The position numbers were made by a program, and so were the translations under genes. From assembly GCA_947522735.1 (NCBI GenBank), contig CANNTZ010000007.1, positions 1 through 63,848 of the forward strand: a DNA stretch of 63,848 nt, given 5' to 3'. Origin of the DNA: an uncultured Oscillospiraceae bacterium (GTDB lineage Bacteria; Bacillota; Clostridia; Oscillospirales; Ruminococcaceae). Shown here piece by piece: positions 16,137 through 23,920 of this stretch (position 1 is its first letter; each line of letters starts with the position of its first letter). Under the pieces are notes generated by a model, which ran no database searches, had not been told where the DNA came from, and saw nothing but the letters and a program-made list of their open reading frames with translations.

Positions 16137-17498
16137 TCACATTCCGGGAAAACCCTGCATGTCCGGCATGCTTGTCATCAGCTTTCTCATCTGCTTCGAC
16201 TTTTTGCCGCCGCCCGAGAACTGCTTCATCAGCTTCTGCATCTGCTCAAACTGGCGCAGCAGCCGGTTGACGTCCTCGACCTTTGTGCCGCTTCCGGCGG
16301 CTATTCTGCGCTTGCGCGACGGATCTATCAGAGAGGGCTTCAAACGCTCCTTCGCCGTCATCGAGCAGATTATGGCCTCCATCCGCTTCATTTCCTTCTC
16401 GCCGCGCTCCGCGTCCTCGTCCTTTATCTTTCCCGCGCCCGGGATGAGCGAGAGCACCTGGCTGAGCGGCCCCATCCTGTGCATCTGGCGCATCTGATCA
16501 AGCAGGTCGTTCATGTCGAAGGCGTTTTCCTTGAGCCTGCCCGCCATCTTTTCGGCGGCCGAGAGATCCAGCTCCTTTTCCGCTTTTTCTATCAGCGAAA
16601 GCACGTCGCCCATCCCGAGGATGCGCGAGGCCATTCTGTCGGGATAAAACGGCTCGAGGTCGCCGATCTTCTCGCCGGTTCCGATGAATTTTATGGGCTT
16701 GCCGGTGACGGCTCTGACCGACAGCGCCGCACCGCCGCGCGTATCGCCGTCCAGCTTGGTGAGGATGACGCCGTCGATCTCAAGCAGATCGTTGAACGCC
16801 TTTGCGGCGTTGACCGCATCCTGACCAGCCATGGAATCCACGACGAAGAGTATCTCGTCGGGCTTCAGCTCTCGCTTCAGCTCGGACAGCTCATCCATGA
16901 GCTGCTCGTCTATATGCAGACGGCCCGCGGTATCGATTATGACGATATCGTTGCCGTAGTCCTCCGCGTGTTTTATCGCCCTGCGGGCGATGTCCAGCGG
17001 CTTTGCCGTGCCCATCTCAAACACCGGGACGCCTGCGGTCTCGCCGACAACCTTCAACTGGTCGATGGCCGCCGGGCGGTAGATGTCGCAGGCGACAAGC
17101 AGCGGGCGCTTGCCCTGCTTTTTGAAGCTGTATGCGAGCTTTCCTGCGTGAGTGGTCTTTCCCGCGCCCTGTAGGCCGCACAGCATAATCACGGTCGGTA
17201 TCCTTGAGGAGAGGTTGATGCGGGCGTTGCTCTCGCCCATCAGCCGCGTCAGCTCCTCGTTGACGATCTTTATAACCTGCTGCGCCGGAGTCAGGCTCGT
17301 GAGCACGCTTGCGCCTATCGCACGCTCAGTCACGTCCGCGATGAATTTTTTGGCAACCTTGTAGTTTACATCCGCCTCCAGCAACGCCATGCGCACCTCG
17401 CGCATAGCCTCCCTGACGTCGGCCTCGCTGAGCTTTCCCTTTGATTTGAGCCGTTTAAAGGCGGCGTTAAGCTTTTCCGAAAGGCCCTCGAATGCCAT
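16137..17498 (-). CDS. ffh: Signal recognition particle protein Ffh
   Basis: A 453-residue SRP54. The N domain (residues 1-85) precedes the GTPase G domain with P-loop GLQGAGKTTHAGKL near residue 108, DTAGRLH and TKLDGDTRGG, then a Met-rich M domain (MNDLLDQMRQMHRMGPL and the SGTKVEDVNRLLRQFEQM RNA-binding helices). Ffh binds 4.5S/SRP RNA and hydrophobic signal sequences and docks on FtsY. It follows ylxM in the usual order. No SRP RNA gene was recognised in the window. Confidence 0.98.
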   Translation of the reverse strand: MAFEGLSEKLNAAFKRLKSKGKLSEADVREAMREVRMALLEADVNYKVAKKFIADVTERAIGASVLTSLTPAQQVIKIVNEELTRLMGESNARINLSSRIPTVIMLCGLQGAGKTTHAGKLAYSFKKQGKRPLLVACDIYRPAAIDQLKVVGETAGVPVFEMGTAKPLDIARRAIKHAEDYGNDIVIIDTAGRLHIDEQLMDELSELKRELKPDEILFVVDSMAGQDAVNAAKAFNDLLEIDGVILTKLDGDTRGGAALSVRAVTGKPIKFIGTGEKIGDLEPFYPDRMASRILGMGDVLSLIEKAEKELDLSAAEKMAGRLKENAFDMNDLLDQMRQMHRMGPLSQVLSLIPGAGKIKDEDAERGEKEMKRMEAIICSMTAKERLKPSLIDPSRKRRIAAGSGTKVEDVNRLLRQFEQMQKLMKQFSGGGKKSKQMRKLMTSMPDMQGFPGM

Positions 17499-17574
17499 TC
17501 ATCATCCCTCCTGCTCCGCATGGCTTTCATATACAATAAGCATCTATAACAGTCGTTTCCGCACAGCCCGCAGC

Positions 17575-17949
17575 TCAGACCGATTCCTCGGCAAGCCTGT
17601 CCGCGAGGACGGCTATCTTTTCGGCCAGCCGCGATATCTCCAGCGACGGCATGTCCTTTCGATTGACCCTCTCGACCTCCGCCGCGAGCCTCCTTATCGC
17701 GTCCAGCCCCTCGCGCAGCTGACGCGCACGGCTTATCGCGCCAAGGCGCTCCTCCATATCAAGCAGCGACGCCTCCGCATGCTTGATGGAATCGCGCACG
17801 CCCTGCCGGGTTATCCCGGTGTGCTCGGCGATCTCCGCCAGCGACAGATCCTCACTGTAATACAGCTCGAACACCTCTCGCTGCTTGTCGGTTAGCATAT
17901 TGCCGTAGAAGTCGTATAAAACGCACAAATTCAGATTTTTCCCCGCCAT
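17575..17949 (-). CDS. ylxM: YlxM family DNA-binding / SRP-associated protein
   Basis: A 124-residue helical protein with a sigma-4-like helix-turn-helix in the first half (LTDKQREVFELYYSEDLSLA, then HTGITRQGVRDSIKHAE). YlxM is the constant upstream partner of ffh in Firmicutes and has been reported to stimulate SRP GTPase activity in streptococci. The C-terminal half is a predicted coiled coil. It is the first gene of the ylxM-trmD operon and is read from a consensus promoter at 18012-18040. Confidence 0.92.
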   Translation of the reverse strand: MAGKNLNLCVLYDFYGNMLTDKQREVFELYYSEDLSLAEIAEHTGITRQGVRDSIKHAEASLLDMEERLGAISRARQLREGLDAIRRLAAEVERVNRKDMPSLEISRLAEKIAVLADRLAEESV

Positions 17950-18011
17950 TTTATCCAGCTCCCGAAAGGTCTGCGGCGTTGTAAAGATATTTCTCTTTAC
18001 ACTACTGCTCT

Positions 18012-18040
18012 ATTATAATCGTTAAAGTGCTGAATGTCAA
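18012..18040 (-). promoter_or_regulatory. Consensus promoter of the ylxM-trmD operon
   Basis: Minus strand TTGACA (18040-18035), 17 bases, TATAAT (18017-18012): both hexamers match consensus. It is back-to-back with the divergent sigma-factor promoter 63 bases away, so the two share one short control region. Confidence 0.9.
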
Positions 18041-18102
18041 GTATTATTTAATGTAATTTTCTCCAAAGATCAATTTTGGCACACTTTTTATTTGTAAAAC
18101 CC

Positions 18103-18131
18103 TTGACATTTCGCTTTAGGTGTAATATTAT
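18103..18131 (+). promoter_or_regulatory. Promoter of the sigma-factor gene
   Basis: TTGACA at 18103-18108, 17 bases, TATTAT at 18126-18131. Its position inside the longest open frame rules out starts before about 18140. Confidence 0.85.
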
Positions 18132-18186
18132 TAGTCTTGCAGTGTGTATGCAATCCCACATAGCTCGTGAAAGGGACTTTCACCTT

Positions 18187-18777
18187 ATGGCGTCAGACGG
18201 ACGGCAGAATGACGAACAGCTCGCGGCCCTGGCAAAGGGTGGAGATATCTCCGCGCTTGAGCGGCTCATCGCACGATATGCGAAAGCGTTCAGGGCAAAC
18301 GAGGCGGCGCTTTCCGCCCTCGGCCTGGAGAGGGACGACCTGTCACAGGAGGCGATGATCGCCGTGATAAACGCCGTCAGAAGCTACTCTCCCGGCAAGT
18401 CCGCATCCTTCCGAGCCTATGTGACGGCCTGCATAAGCAACCGGATACGCTCGCTGCTGCGTTCGCAGTCCGGCAAAAAACACCGGCCTCTCAACGAGAG
18501 CCTCTCCTTTGGGGAGCTTTCGGAGGACGGCGGCACACCGCAGGTCTCGTTAAAGTTCAGCGAGGATCCCGAGGCGTTAGTGATCAAACAAGAGTACGAT
18601 CGGCACATCTGGCAACAAATAGTCTCTGTTTTGTCTGACCTCGAGCGCGCAGTCTTCACGGCATATCTAAGCGGTTATACCTATGAGGAGATAGCAAGGC
18701 AGTTCGGACTTGGAGTCAAATCCGTGGACAACGCCCTGCAGCGCTCAAAGCTAAAGCTGAAATCCATTGAATTTTAG
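18187..18777 (+). CDS. RNA polymerase sigma-70 family factor (SigH-like)
   Basis: A 196-residue sigma factor. Region 2 is visible at residues about 20-110 (LIARYAKAFRANE, DDLSQEAMIAVINAVRSY, FRAYVTACISNRIRSLLR) and region 4 at the C-terminus (LSDLERAVFTAYLSGYTYEE, then FGLGVKSVDNALQRSK, a recognition helix-turn-helix). There is no region 3 or 1.1, and the layout resembles sporulation SigH/Sig30 more than ECF factors. ATG 18187 follows GAAAGGG by 11 bases; longer starts would begin upstream of the promoter. No anti-sigma gene is adjacent. Its regulon is unknown. Confidence 0.85.
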   Translation: MASDGRQNDEQLAALAKGGDISALERLIARYAKAFRANEAALSALGLERDDLSQEAMIAVINAVRSYSPGKSASFRAYVTACISNRIRSLLRSQSGKKHRPLNESLSFGELSEDGGTPQVSLKFSEDPEALVIKQEYDRHIWQQIVSVLSDLERAVFTAYLSGYTYEEIARQFGLGVKSVDNALQRSKLKLKSIEF

Positions 18778-18793
18778 CGCTATTCCCCGTTTT

Positions 18794-18815
18794 CAACGGC
18801 TGATATCCGCCGTTG
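18794..18815 (+). repeat. Hairpin after the sigma-factor gene
   Basis: CAACGGC (18794-18800) pairs with GCCGTTG (18809-18815). It is followed by TAAAATA rather than a T run, so termination is possible but weak. Confidence 0.45.
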
Positions 18816-18882
18816 TAAAATATGCCCAGCCCATACGTTCTTGTGTGCCAAAGGGCAAATATTATCAAGTGAGGTTAAAACC

Positions 18883-19161
18883 ATGTACGCAGACAAAACA
18901 CTGACATGCAAAGAGTGCGGAGCCGAGTTCGTGTTCACCGCCGGTGAGCAGGAGTTCTACGCTGAGAGAGGCTTCGTAAACGAGCCGCAGCGCTGCAAGG
19001 CTTGCCGTGACGCTCGCAAGAACGGCGCCAAAACCCAGAAGGAAATGTTCACCACCACCTGTGCCGCCTGTGGCGCGGAGGCGAAGGTTCCTTTCAAGCC
19101 CAGAGAGGATCGTCCCGTTTATTGCAGCGAGTGCTTCGCAAAGATGAAGTCCGCTGAGTAA
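18883..19161 (+). CDS. Zinc-ribbon domain protein (CxxC type)
   Basis: A 92-residue protein with three Cys pairs and one single-pair partner: CKEC near residue 8, CKAC near 39, CAAC near 63 and CSEC near 83, forming two zinc ribbons. The N-terminal module (TLTCKECGAEFVFTAGEQEF) matches the small zinc-ribbon proteins common in Clostridia, Chloroflexi and others, whose role is unknown; RNA or DNA binding is inferred from the fold. GTGAGG precedes ATG 18883. An intrinsic terminator follows. Confidence 0.85.
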   Translation: MYADKTLTCKECGAEFVFTAGEQEFYAERGFVNEPQRCKACRDARKNGAKTQKEMFTTTCAACGAEAKVPFKPREDRPVYCSECFAKMKSAE

Positions 19162-19174
19162 TTATGCCGGACAT

Positions 19175-19210
19175 GCCGTGTGACGCAGTGCGCTCACACG
19201 GCTTTCTTTT
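19175..19210 (+). terminator. Terminator after the zinc-ribbon gene
   Basis: GCCGTGTGA (19175-19183) pairs with TCACACGGC (19194-19202), followed by TTTCTTTT. Confidence 0.85.
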
Positions 19211-19265
19211 GTTTTCGGACGGCAGGCCGTCGGAGAGAGCCGCGCGCCTGAATTTTGACGCTGCC

Positions 19266-19298
19266 GGACGGGAGCTCTGCTCTCCCGTCCGTTGTTTT
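19266..19298 (+). terminator. Second terminator-like hairpin before asnA
   Basis: GGACGGGAG (19266-19274) pairs with CTCCCGTCC (19282-19290), followed by GTTGTTTT. It lies 60 bases after the first terminator with no gene between them; it could be a backup terminator or end a short RNA. Confidence 0.6.
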
Positions 19299-19381
19299 GC
19301 CCTTATGGCGCCAATCCCGGCAAAAGTCTTGGGTGTTTTCCTCATTTTTGCGCTTTCCGTCCTGCTTTTTCGCGCTTTTTC

Positions 19382-19410
19382 TTGACTTTAGCATATAAAA
19401 GTGATATACT
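19382..19410 (+). promoter_or_regulatory. Promoter of asnA
   Basis: TTGACT at 19382-19387, 17 bases, TATACT at 19405-19410, 38 bases before the asnA ATG. Confidence 0.8.
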
Positions 19411-19448
19411 GAAATATCATAATTTTATCCATACGGGAGAGTCAAGTC

Positions 19449-20459
19449 ATGAAAACCAGCCTCACCTTTCCGTCCGGATATCGTTCCTCGCTCGATATCC
19501 TTCAGACCGAGATAGCGATAAAGCTTGTCAAGGACACCTTTGAACGTGAGCTTGCCGCACATCTTGAGCTAACGCGCGTCTCCGCGCCGCTGTTTGTGCG
19601 CCCGGAGAGCGGCCTAAACGACGATCTGAACGGCGTCGAGCGCCCTGTGGATTTCGACGTCCCGGACGCAGGCTGCGACGTGCAGGTCGTTCAGTCGCTG
19701 GCAAAATGGAAGCGCTTTGCGCTCGCGCGCTATGGTCTCAAGCCCGGAAAGGGGCTGTATGCCGACATGAACGCCATCCGCCGCGACGAGGTCCTCGACA
19801 ACCTGCACTCCGTCTATGTTGACCAGTGGGACTGGGAGAAGATCATAACCCGCGAGCAGCGCAACGAAGCCACGCTGCACGATGCCGTAAATAAAATCAT
19901 GAGCGCGCTGCGCTGCACACAGCACACGCTCATCGAGACCTTCCCGGCGCTCACGCCGTTCATCCCGGACGACATAACCTTTGTAAGCTCACAGCAGCTT
20001 GAGGACGAATATCCCGAGCTGACCCCGAAGCAGCGCGAGGACGCCGCAGCCGAAAGGTACGGCGCGGTGTTCATTTCGCAGATAGGCGGCGCGCTCAAAA
20101 GCGGTGGCAGACACGACGGTCGTGCGCCCGACTACGACGACTGGGCTCTCAACGGCGATATTATTATATGGTATCCAGTGCTCGACCGCGCGGTCGAGCT
20201 ATCCTCGATGGGCATCAGGGTGGACGAGGAATCCCTGCGCCGCCAGGTCAGGCTTGCCGGCTGCGAGGAGCGTCTCGAGCTGCCGTTCCACAAGGCGCTG
20301 CTGGAGGGCAGTCTGCCTCTGACGATGGGCGGCGGCATCGGTCAATCGAGAATCTGCATGATAATGCTCGGAAAGGCGCACGTCGGCGAGGTTCAGTCCT
20401 CGATCTGGAACGCCGGAGACGTCGCCGCCTGCGAGGAGCACGGAATACGTCTGCTCTGA
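19449..20459 (+). CDS. asnA: Aspartate--ammonia ligase (asparagine synthetase A)
   Basis: A 336-residue AsnA, which makes asparagine from aspartate, ATP and ammonia. It is a class II tRNA-synthetase-like fold; family blocks include ELTRVSAPLFV, DFDVPDAGCDVQVVQSLAKW, ADMNAIRRDE, LHSVYVDQWDWEK and GGGIGQSRICM near the end. Length is standard. GGGAGAG precedes ATG 19449. The next gene is glutamine synthetase, 26 bases on, so the two ammonium-assimilating ligases are probably co-expressed from the asnA promoter. Confidence 0.97.
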   Translation: MKTSLTFPSGYRSSLDILQTEIAIKLVKDTFERELAAHLELTRVSAPLFVRPESGLNDDLNGVERPVDFDVPDAGCDVQVVQSLAKWKRFALARYGLKPGKGLYADMNAIRRDEVLDNLHSVYVDQWDWEKIITREQRNEATLHDAVNKIMSALRCTQHTLIETFPALTPFIPDDITFVSSQQLEDEYPELTPKQREDAAAERYGAVFISQIGGALKSGGRHDGRAPDYDDWALNGDIIIWYPVLDRAVELSSMGIRVDEESLRRQVRLAGCEERLELPFHKALLEGSLPLTMGGGIGQSRICMIMLGKAHVGEVQSSIWNAGDVAACEEHGIRLL

Positions 20460-20485
20460 CAGAGGGCAGCAAAGGGAGGACATAT

Positions 20486-22561
20486 ATGCCTTTTAATTTT
20501 GCAAGCAACGTTTTCAGCGACGCCGAGATGAAGCGCCGCCTGCCTGCGGCGGTATATGAAAGCCTGCAAAGCACCAAAAAGCTCGGAAATCCGCTCGATC
20601 CCGGGCTTGCCGAGGCGGTCGCGTCCGCGATGAAAGACTGGGCCATCGAGATGGGGGCGACCCACTACACCCACTGGTTCCAGCCGCTGACCAACATCAC
20701 CGCCGGAAAGCATGAGGCGTTTCTCAACCGCACCCGCGACGGAGAGGTGATCACGGAATTTTCCGGCAAGGCGCTCGTCCGTGGCGAGCCGGACGCATCC
20801 AGCTTTCCCTCCGGCGGACTCCGCGCCACCTTTGAGGCGCGCGGCTACACCGCCTGGGATCCCACCTCCCCCGCCTTCGTCCGCGACAGCACACTCTACA
20901 TCCCGACCGCCTTCTGCTCCTACAACGGCGAGGCACTCGACGCCAAAACGCCACTGCTGCGCTCCATTCAGGCGCTCTCCGAGCAGACGCTGCGAATACT
21001 CAGGCTGATGGGCAACACCACCTCCAAAAGTGTTCTTTCGATGGTCGGTCTCGAGCAGGAATACTTCCTTGTGGATCGCGAAAAATACGAGAAGCGCCTC
21101 GATCTCAAGATCTGCGGGCGCACGCTGTTCGGCGCAAAGCCGCCCAAGGGGCAGGAGCTGGACGACCACTACTGCGGACGGATCCGCCTGCGCGTCGCGA
21201 GCTTTATGAAAGACCTTGACGAACGGCTCTGGGCGCTCGGCGTCATAAGCAAGGTCAAGCACAACGAGGTGGCCCCGGCCCAGCACGAGTTGGCTCCGGT
21301 GTTCTCCTCCGCCAACATTGCCTGCGACCACAACCAGCTCACGATGGAGGTCATGCGGCAGGTCGCCAAGGAGCACGGTCTGGCCTGCCTGCTGCACGAG
21401 AAGCCGTTTGAATATGTCAACGGCTCAGGCAAGCACGACAACTGGTCAATCCAGACCGATGACGGTATAAATCTGCTCAAGCCCGGCAAAAATCCCGCCG
21501 AAAACTGGCAATTCCTGCTGTTCCTCTGCGCCGTCATCACCGCCGTGGACCGCTACGCCGATTTGCTGCGCGTATCAGCGTCCTGCCCCGGCAACGACGA
21601 GCGCCTCGGTATGAACGAGGCCCCTCCCGCGGTCATATCCATCAATCTCGGCAACCATCTCTACTCCATACTCGAAAACATTGCCGCCGGTCGCCGCTCC
21701 GAATCCGACGAGGCGCACTATCTCGCCATCGGCGTTGACGCGCTCCCCTCGCTCACGCAGGACGACTCCGACCGCAACCGCACCAGCCCCTTCGCTTTCA
21801 CCGGTAACCGCTTTGAGTTCCGCATGCTCGGCTCCTCGCAATCGCCCGCCTTCTCCAACGTTGTGCTCAACGCCGCCGTCACCGAGGCCCTGGGCGAATT
21901 TGAGCCGATCCTGCGAGGTGCCTCTGATATACCAGACGCCGTCCGCTCAATCGTCGCAAAGACGATCTCCGAGCACCGCCGTATCATCTTCAACGGCAAC
22001 AACTACTCCGCCGAGTGGCGCGCCGAAGCCCGCCGCCGCGGACTGCCGGAGATCAGCAACACCGTGGACGCCATCGACTCGCTCATCGCGCCCAAAAACA
22101 TCGCGCTCTTCACCCGTGTCGGCATCTTCACCGAGGACGAGTGCCGCTCGCGCTACGAGATACTGCTCGAAAACTACGAGAAGGTCATCTTTATCGAGGC
22201 CAACACTATGCTCGAAATGCTCAACCGGCAGATAATCCCGGCAGTCACACGCTACACCGGTGACGTCGCGCGCTCCTATAATCAACTCAGCGCCGCCGGG
22301 TTCGTCAACTCCGAGTTGAAATCCCTCATCTCTGAGCTGTCCGACTGCGAGAGCCGCCTTATCACCGGCAGCCGCGAGCTTGAAAAATACATCTCTCAGG
22401 GACATTCCATCGGCGACGTCCGCAAGGCCTGCGGATTCCTTCAAAAGGTACTTCGCCCCTATATGGGCTCGCTCCGCGTATACGCTGACCGCGCCGAAAC
22501 GCTGCTCGACAGCTCGAGCTGGCCTTTCCCAAACTACACCGATCTGCTCTTCAGGGTCTGA
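20486..22561 (+). CDS. glnN: Glutamine synthetase type III (GlnN)
   Basis: A 691-residue GSIII-type enzyme forming glutamine from glutamate, ammonia and ATP. Length and signatures separate it from type I (about 450 residues): GATHYTHWFQPLTN, EFSGKALVRGEPDASSFPSG, GLEQEYFLVD, NEVAPAQHELAPVFSSANIA, KPFEYVNGSGKHDNWS (with catalytic loop) and NRTSPFAFTGNRFEFRM. The longest frame starts upstream inside asnA, but AAGGGAGGA at 20471-20479 selects ATG 20486. GSIII enzymes are not adenylylated; control is usually by nitrogen regulators not visible here. Confidence 0.97.
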   Translation: MPFNFASNVFSDAEMKRRLPAAVYESLQSTKKLGNPLDPGLAEAVASAMKDWAIEMGATHYTHWFQPLTNITAGKHEAFLNRTRDGEVITEFSGKALVRGEPDASSFPSGGLRATFEARGYTAWDPTSPAFVRDSTLYIPTAFCSYNGEALDAKTPLLRSIQALSEQTLRILRLMGNTTSKSVLSMVGLEQEYFLVDREKYEKRLDLKICGRTLFGAKPPKGQELDDHYCGRIRLRVASFMKDLDERLWALGVISKVKHNEVAPAQHELAPVFSSANIACDHNQLTMEVMRQVAKEHGLACLLHEKPFEYVNGSGKHDNWSIQTDDGINLLKPGKNPAENWQFLLFLCAVITAVDRYADLLRVSASCPGNDERLGMNEAPPAVISINLGNHLYSILENIAAGRRSESDEAHYLAIGVDALPSLTQDDSDRNRTSPFAFTGNRFEFRMLGSSQSPAFSNVVLNAAVTEALGEFEPILRGASDIPDAVRSIVAKTISEHRRIIFNGNNYSAEWRAEARRRGLPEISNTVDAIDSLIAPKNIALFTRVGIFTEDECRSRYEILLENYEKVIFIEANTMLEMLNRQIIPAVTRYTGDVARSYNQLSAAGFVNSELKSLISELSDCESRLITGSRELEKYISQGHSIGDVRKACGFLQKVLRPYMGSLRVYADRAETLLDSSSWPFPNYTDLLFRV

Positions 22562-22624
22562 TCAGCCCTTGCCTCTGCCGGTTCCGGATCTGCAACCGCT
22601 TCAATACCGCGGGCAGGCTCGCCC

Positions 22625-22680
22625 GCCGGATTTCATCCGGCGCTGCGACGTACGTCGCTTGGCTCCGGCTTTGCCGGAGC
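22625..22680 (+). repeat. Three consecutive hairpins between glnN and the DUF3842 gene
   Basis: GCCGGA/TCCGGC (22625-22641), the 14-base palindrome GCGACGTACGTCGC (22645-22658), and GCTCCGGC/GCCGGAGC (22662-22680) follow each other within 56 bases. No T run follows. Possible roles are termination, mRNA stabilisation of glnN, or a repeat element. Confidence 0.5.
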
Positions 22681-22764
22681 GGCGAGCCGTCCTTTCGCTT
22701 CGACGGGCGCTGACTGATACGAACCGGCAGACCGCCAGCCGGCATCGAAAAGGAGGCCGTACAA

Positions 22765-23178
22765 ATGAAAACGATAATAATCGACGGACAGGGCGGCAGG
22801 GTCGGCCGCACCATTGCCGAAAAGCTCAAGTCCCGGCTGCCCGAACAGGAGCTGACGGTTATCGGGACCAACAGCATAGCGACCGCAAATATGCTTAAAA
22901 GCGGCGCTGAATTTGGCGCCACCGGCGAGAATCCGATAATGCTCGCCGCCGAGAACGCCGACCTGATAATCGGCGTTCTCGGCATCGCGATACCTCACTC
23001 GCTGCTTGGTGAGGTGACGCCGAAGATGGCGGCTGCCGTCGGCAAGAGCCGCGCGAAGAAGCTGCTCATTCCGTCGACACGCTGCAACAGCACCGTCGTC
23101 GGCGTAACCGTAAACGGTCTCGGCGAGCTGACCGACCTTGCTGTCGAAGCAGCAATCGACTACCTCACTGCAAAATAG
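22765..23178 (+). CDS. DUF3842 family protein
   Basis: A 137-residue protein starting with a nucleotide-binding-like beta-turn (IIIDGQGGRVGRTIAEKL), then IGTNSIATANMLKSGA and a mid-region NADLIIGVLGIAIPHSLLG. This matches DUF3842, a small family widespread in Clostridia, usually beside metabolic genes; the glycine-rich start suggests a Rossmann-like binding site but the function is unknown. AGGAGG lies upstream of ATG 22765. It sits 33 bases ahead of pyrE. Confidence 0.85.
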   Translation: MKTIIIDGQGGRVGRTIAEKLKSRLPEQELTVIGTNSIATANMLKSGAEFGATGENPIMLAAENADLIIGVLGIAIPHSLLGEVTPKMAAAVGKSRAKKLLIPSTRCNSTVVGVTVNGLGELTDLAVEAAIDYLTAK

Positions 23179-23211
23179 GCCGTACACATCAAAAACCACG
23201 GAGGGATAAAC

Positions 23212-23880
23212 ATGCAAGCTTCACTCACCGCGGAAAAGCGCCGCTTCATCGAGTTTATGACCGGCGCGGGCGTGCTCCGCTTCGGCGAGTTCACCACCAA
23301 AAGCGGCCGCCTCTCGCCATATTTCGTCAACACCGGTCTCTACCGTACCGGCGCGCAGATATCGACCCTTGGCGACTTTTATGCCGAGCTTATAAACGGC
23401 TCCTGCGGCGGCGGCTTCGACGCAATGTTTGGCCCGGCCTACAAGGGCATACCGCTCGCAGTTGCCGCAGCATCGGCGCTCGCCCGCAACCACGGGCTGG
23501 ACAGGCCCTTCTTCTTCAACCGTAAGGAGGCGAAGGATCACGGCGAGGGCGGCAGCTTTGTCGGCTACACGCCAAAGGACGGCGACCGCGTCATAATCAT
23601 CGAGGACGTCATCACCGCCGGAACTGCGTTACGCGAGGTCATGCCAATGCTGCGCGGCTGCGCGGACATCACCGTGAAGGACATGTTCATCTCGGTCGAC
23701 CGCTGCGAGTGCGGCCAAAATTCCGACTTGTCCGCCGTGCGCGAGGCAGAGCGGAGCTACGGAATATCGGTTCACTCCATCGTCAACGTTTTCGATATTC
23801 TTGCCTATCTGCGGGAGGATCCCGCGAACGCCGCGCAGGTCAATGCCATGGAGCGCTACGTCTCGCGCTATTGCAGATGA
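23212..23880 (+). CDS. pyrE: Orotate phosphoribosyltransferase
   Basis: A 222-residue type I phosphoribosyltransferase. The PRPP-binding motif is VIIIEDVITAGTALRE near residue 125, the flexible loop is FNRKEAKDHGEGG near residue 103, and the N-terminus has FTTKSGRLSPYFVNTG as in PyrE. It converts orotate and PRPP to OMP in pyrimidine synthesis. Other pyr genes are not in the window. GGAGGGA precedes ATG 23212. Confidence 0.95.
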   Translation: MQASLTAEKRRFIEFMTGAGVLRFGEFTTKSGRLSPYFVNTGLYRTGAQISTLGDFYAELINGSCGGGFDAMFGPAYKGIPLAVAAASALARNHGLDRPFFFNRKEAKDHGEGGSFVGYTPKDGDRVIIIEDVITAGTALREVMPMLRGCADITVKDMFISVDRCECGQNSDLSAVREAERSYGISVHSIVNVFDILAYLREDPANAAQVNAMERYVSRYCR

Positions 23881-23920
23881 TTCTTGCGCCTCGACAAACT
23901 TTCAAAAGGAGACCCGTATC

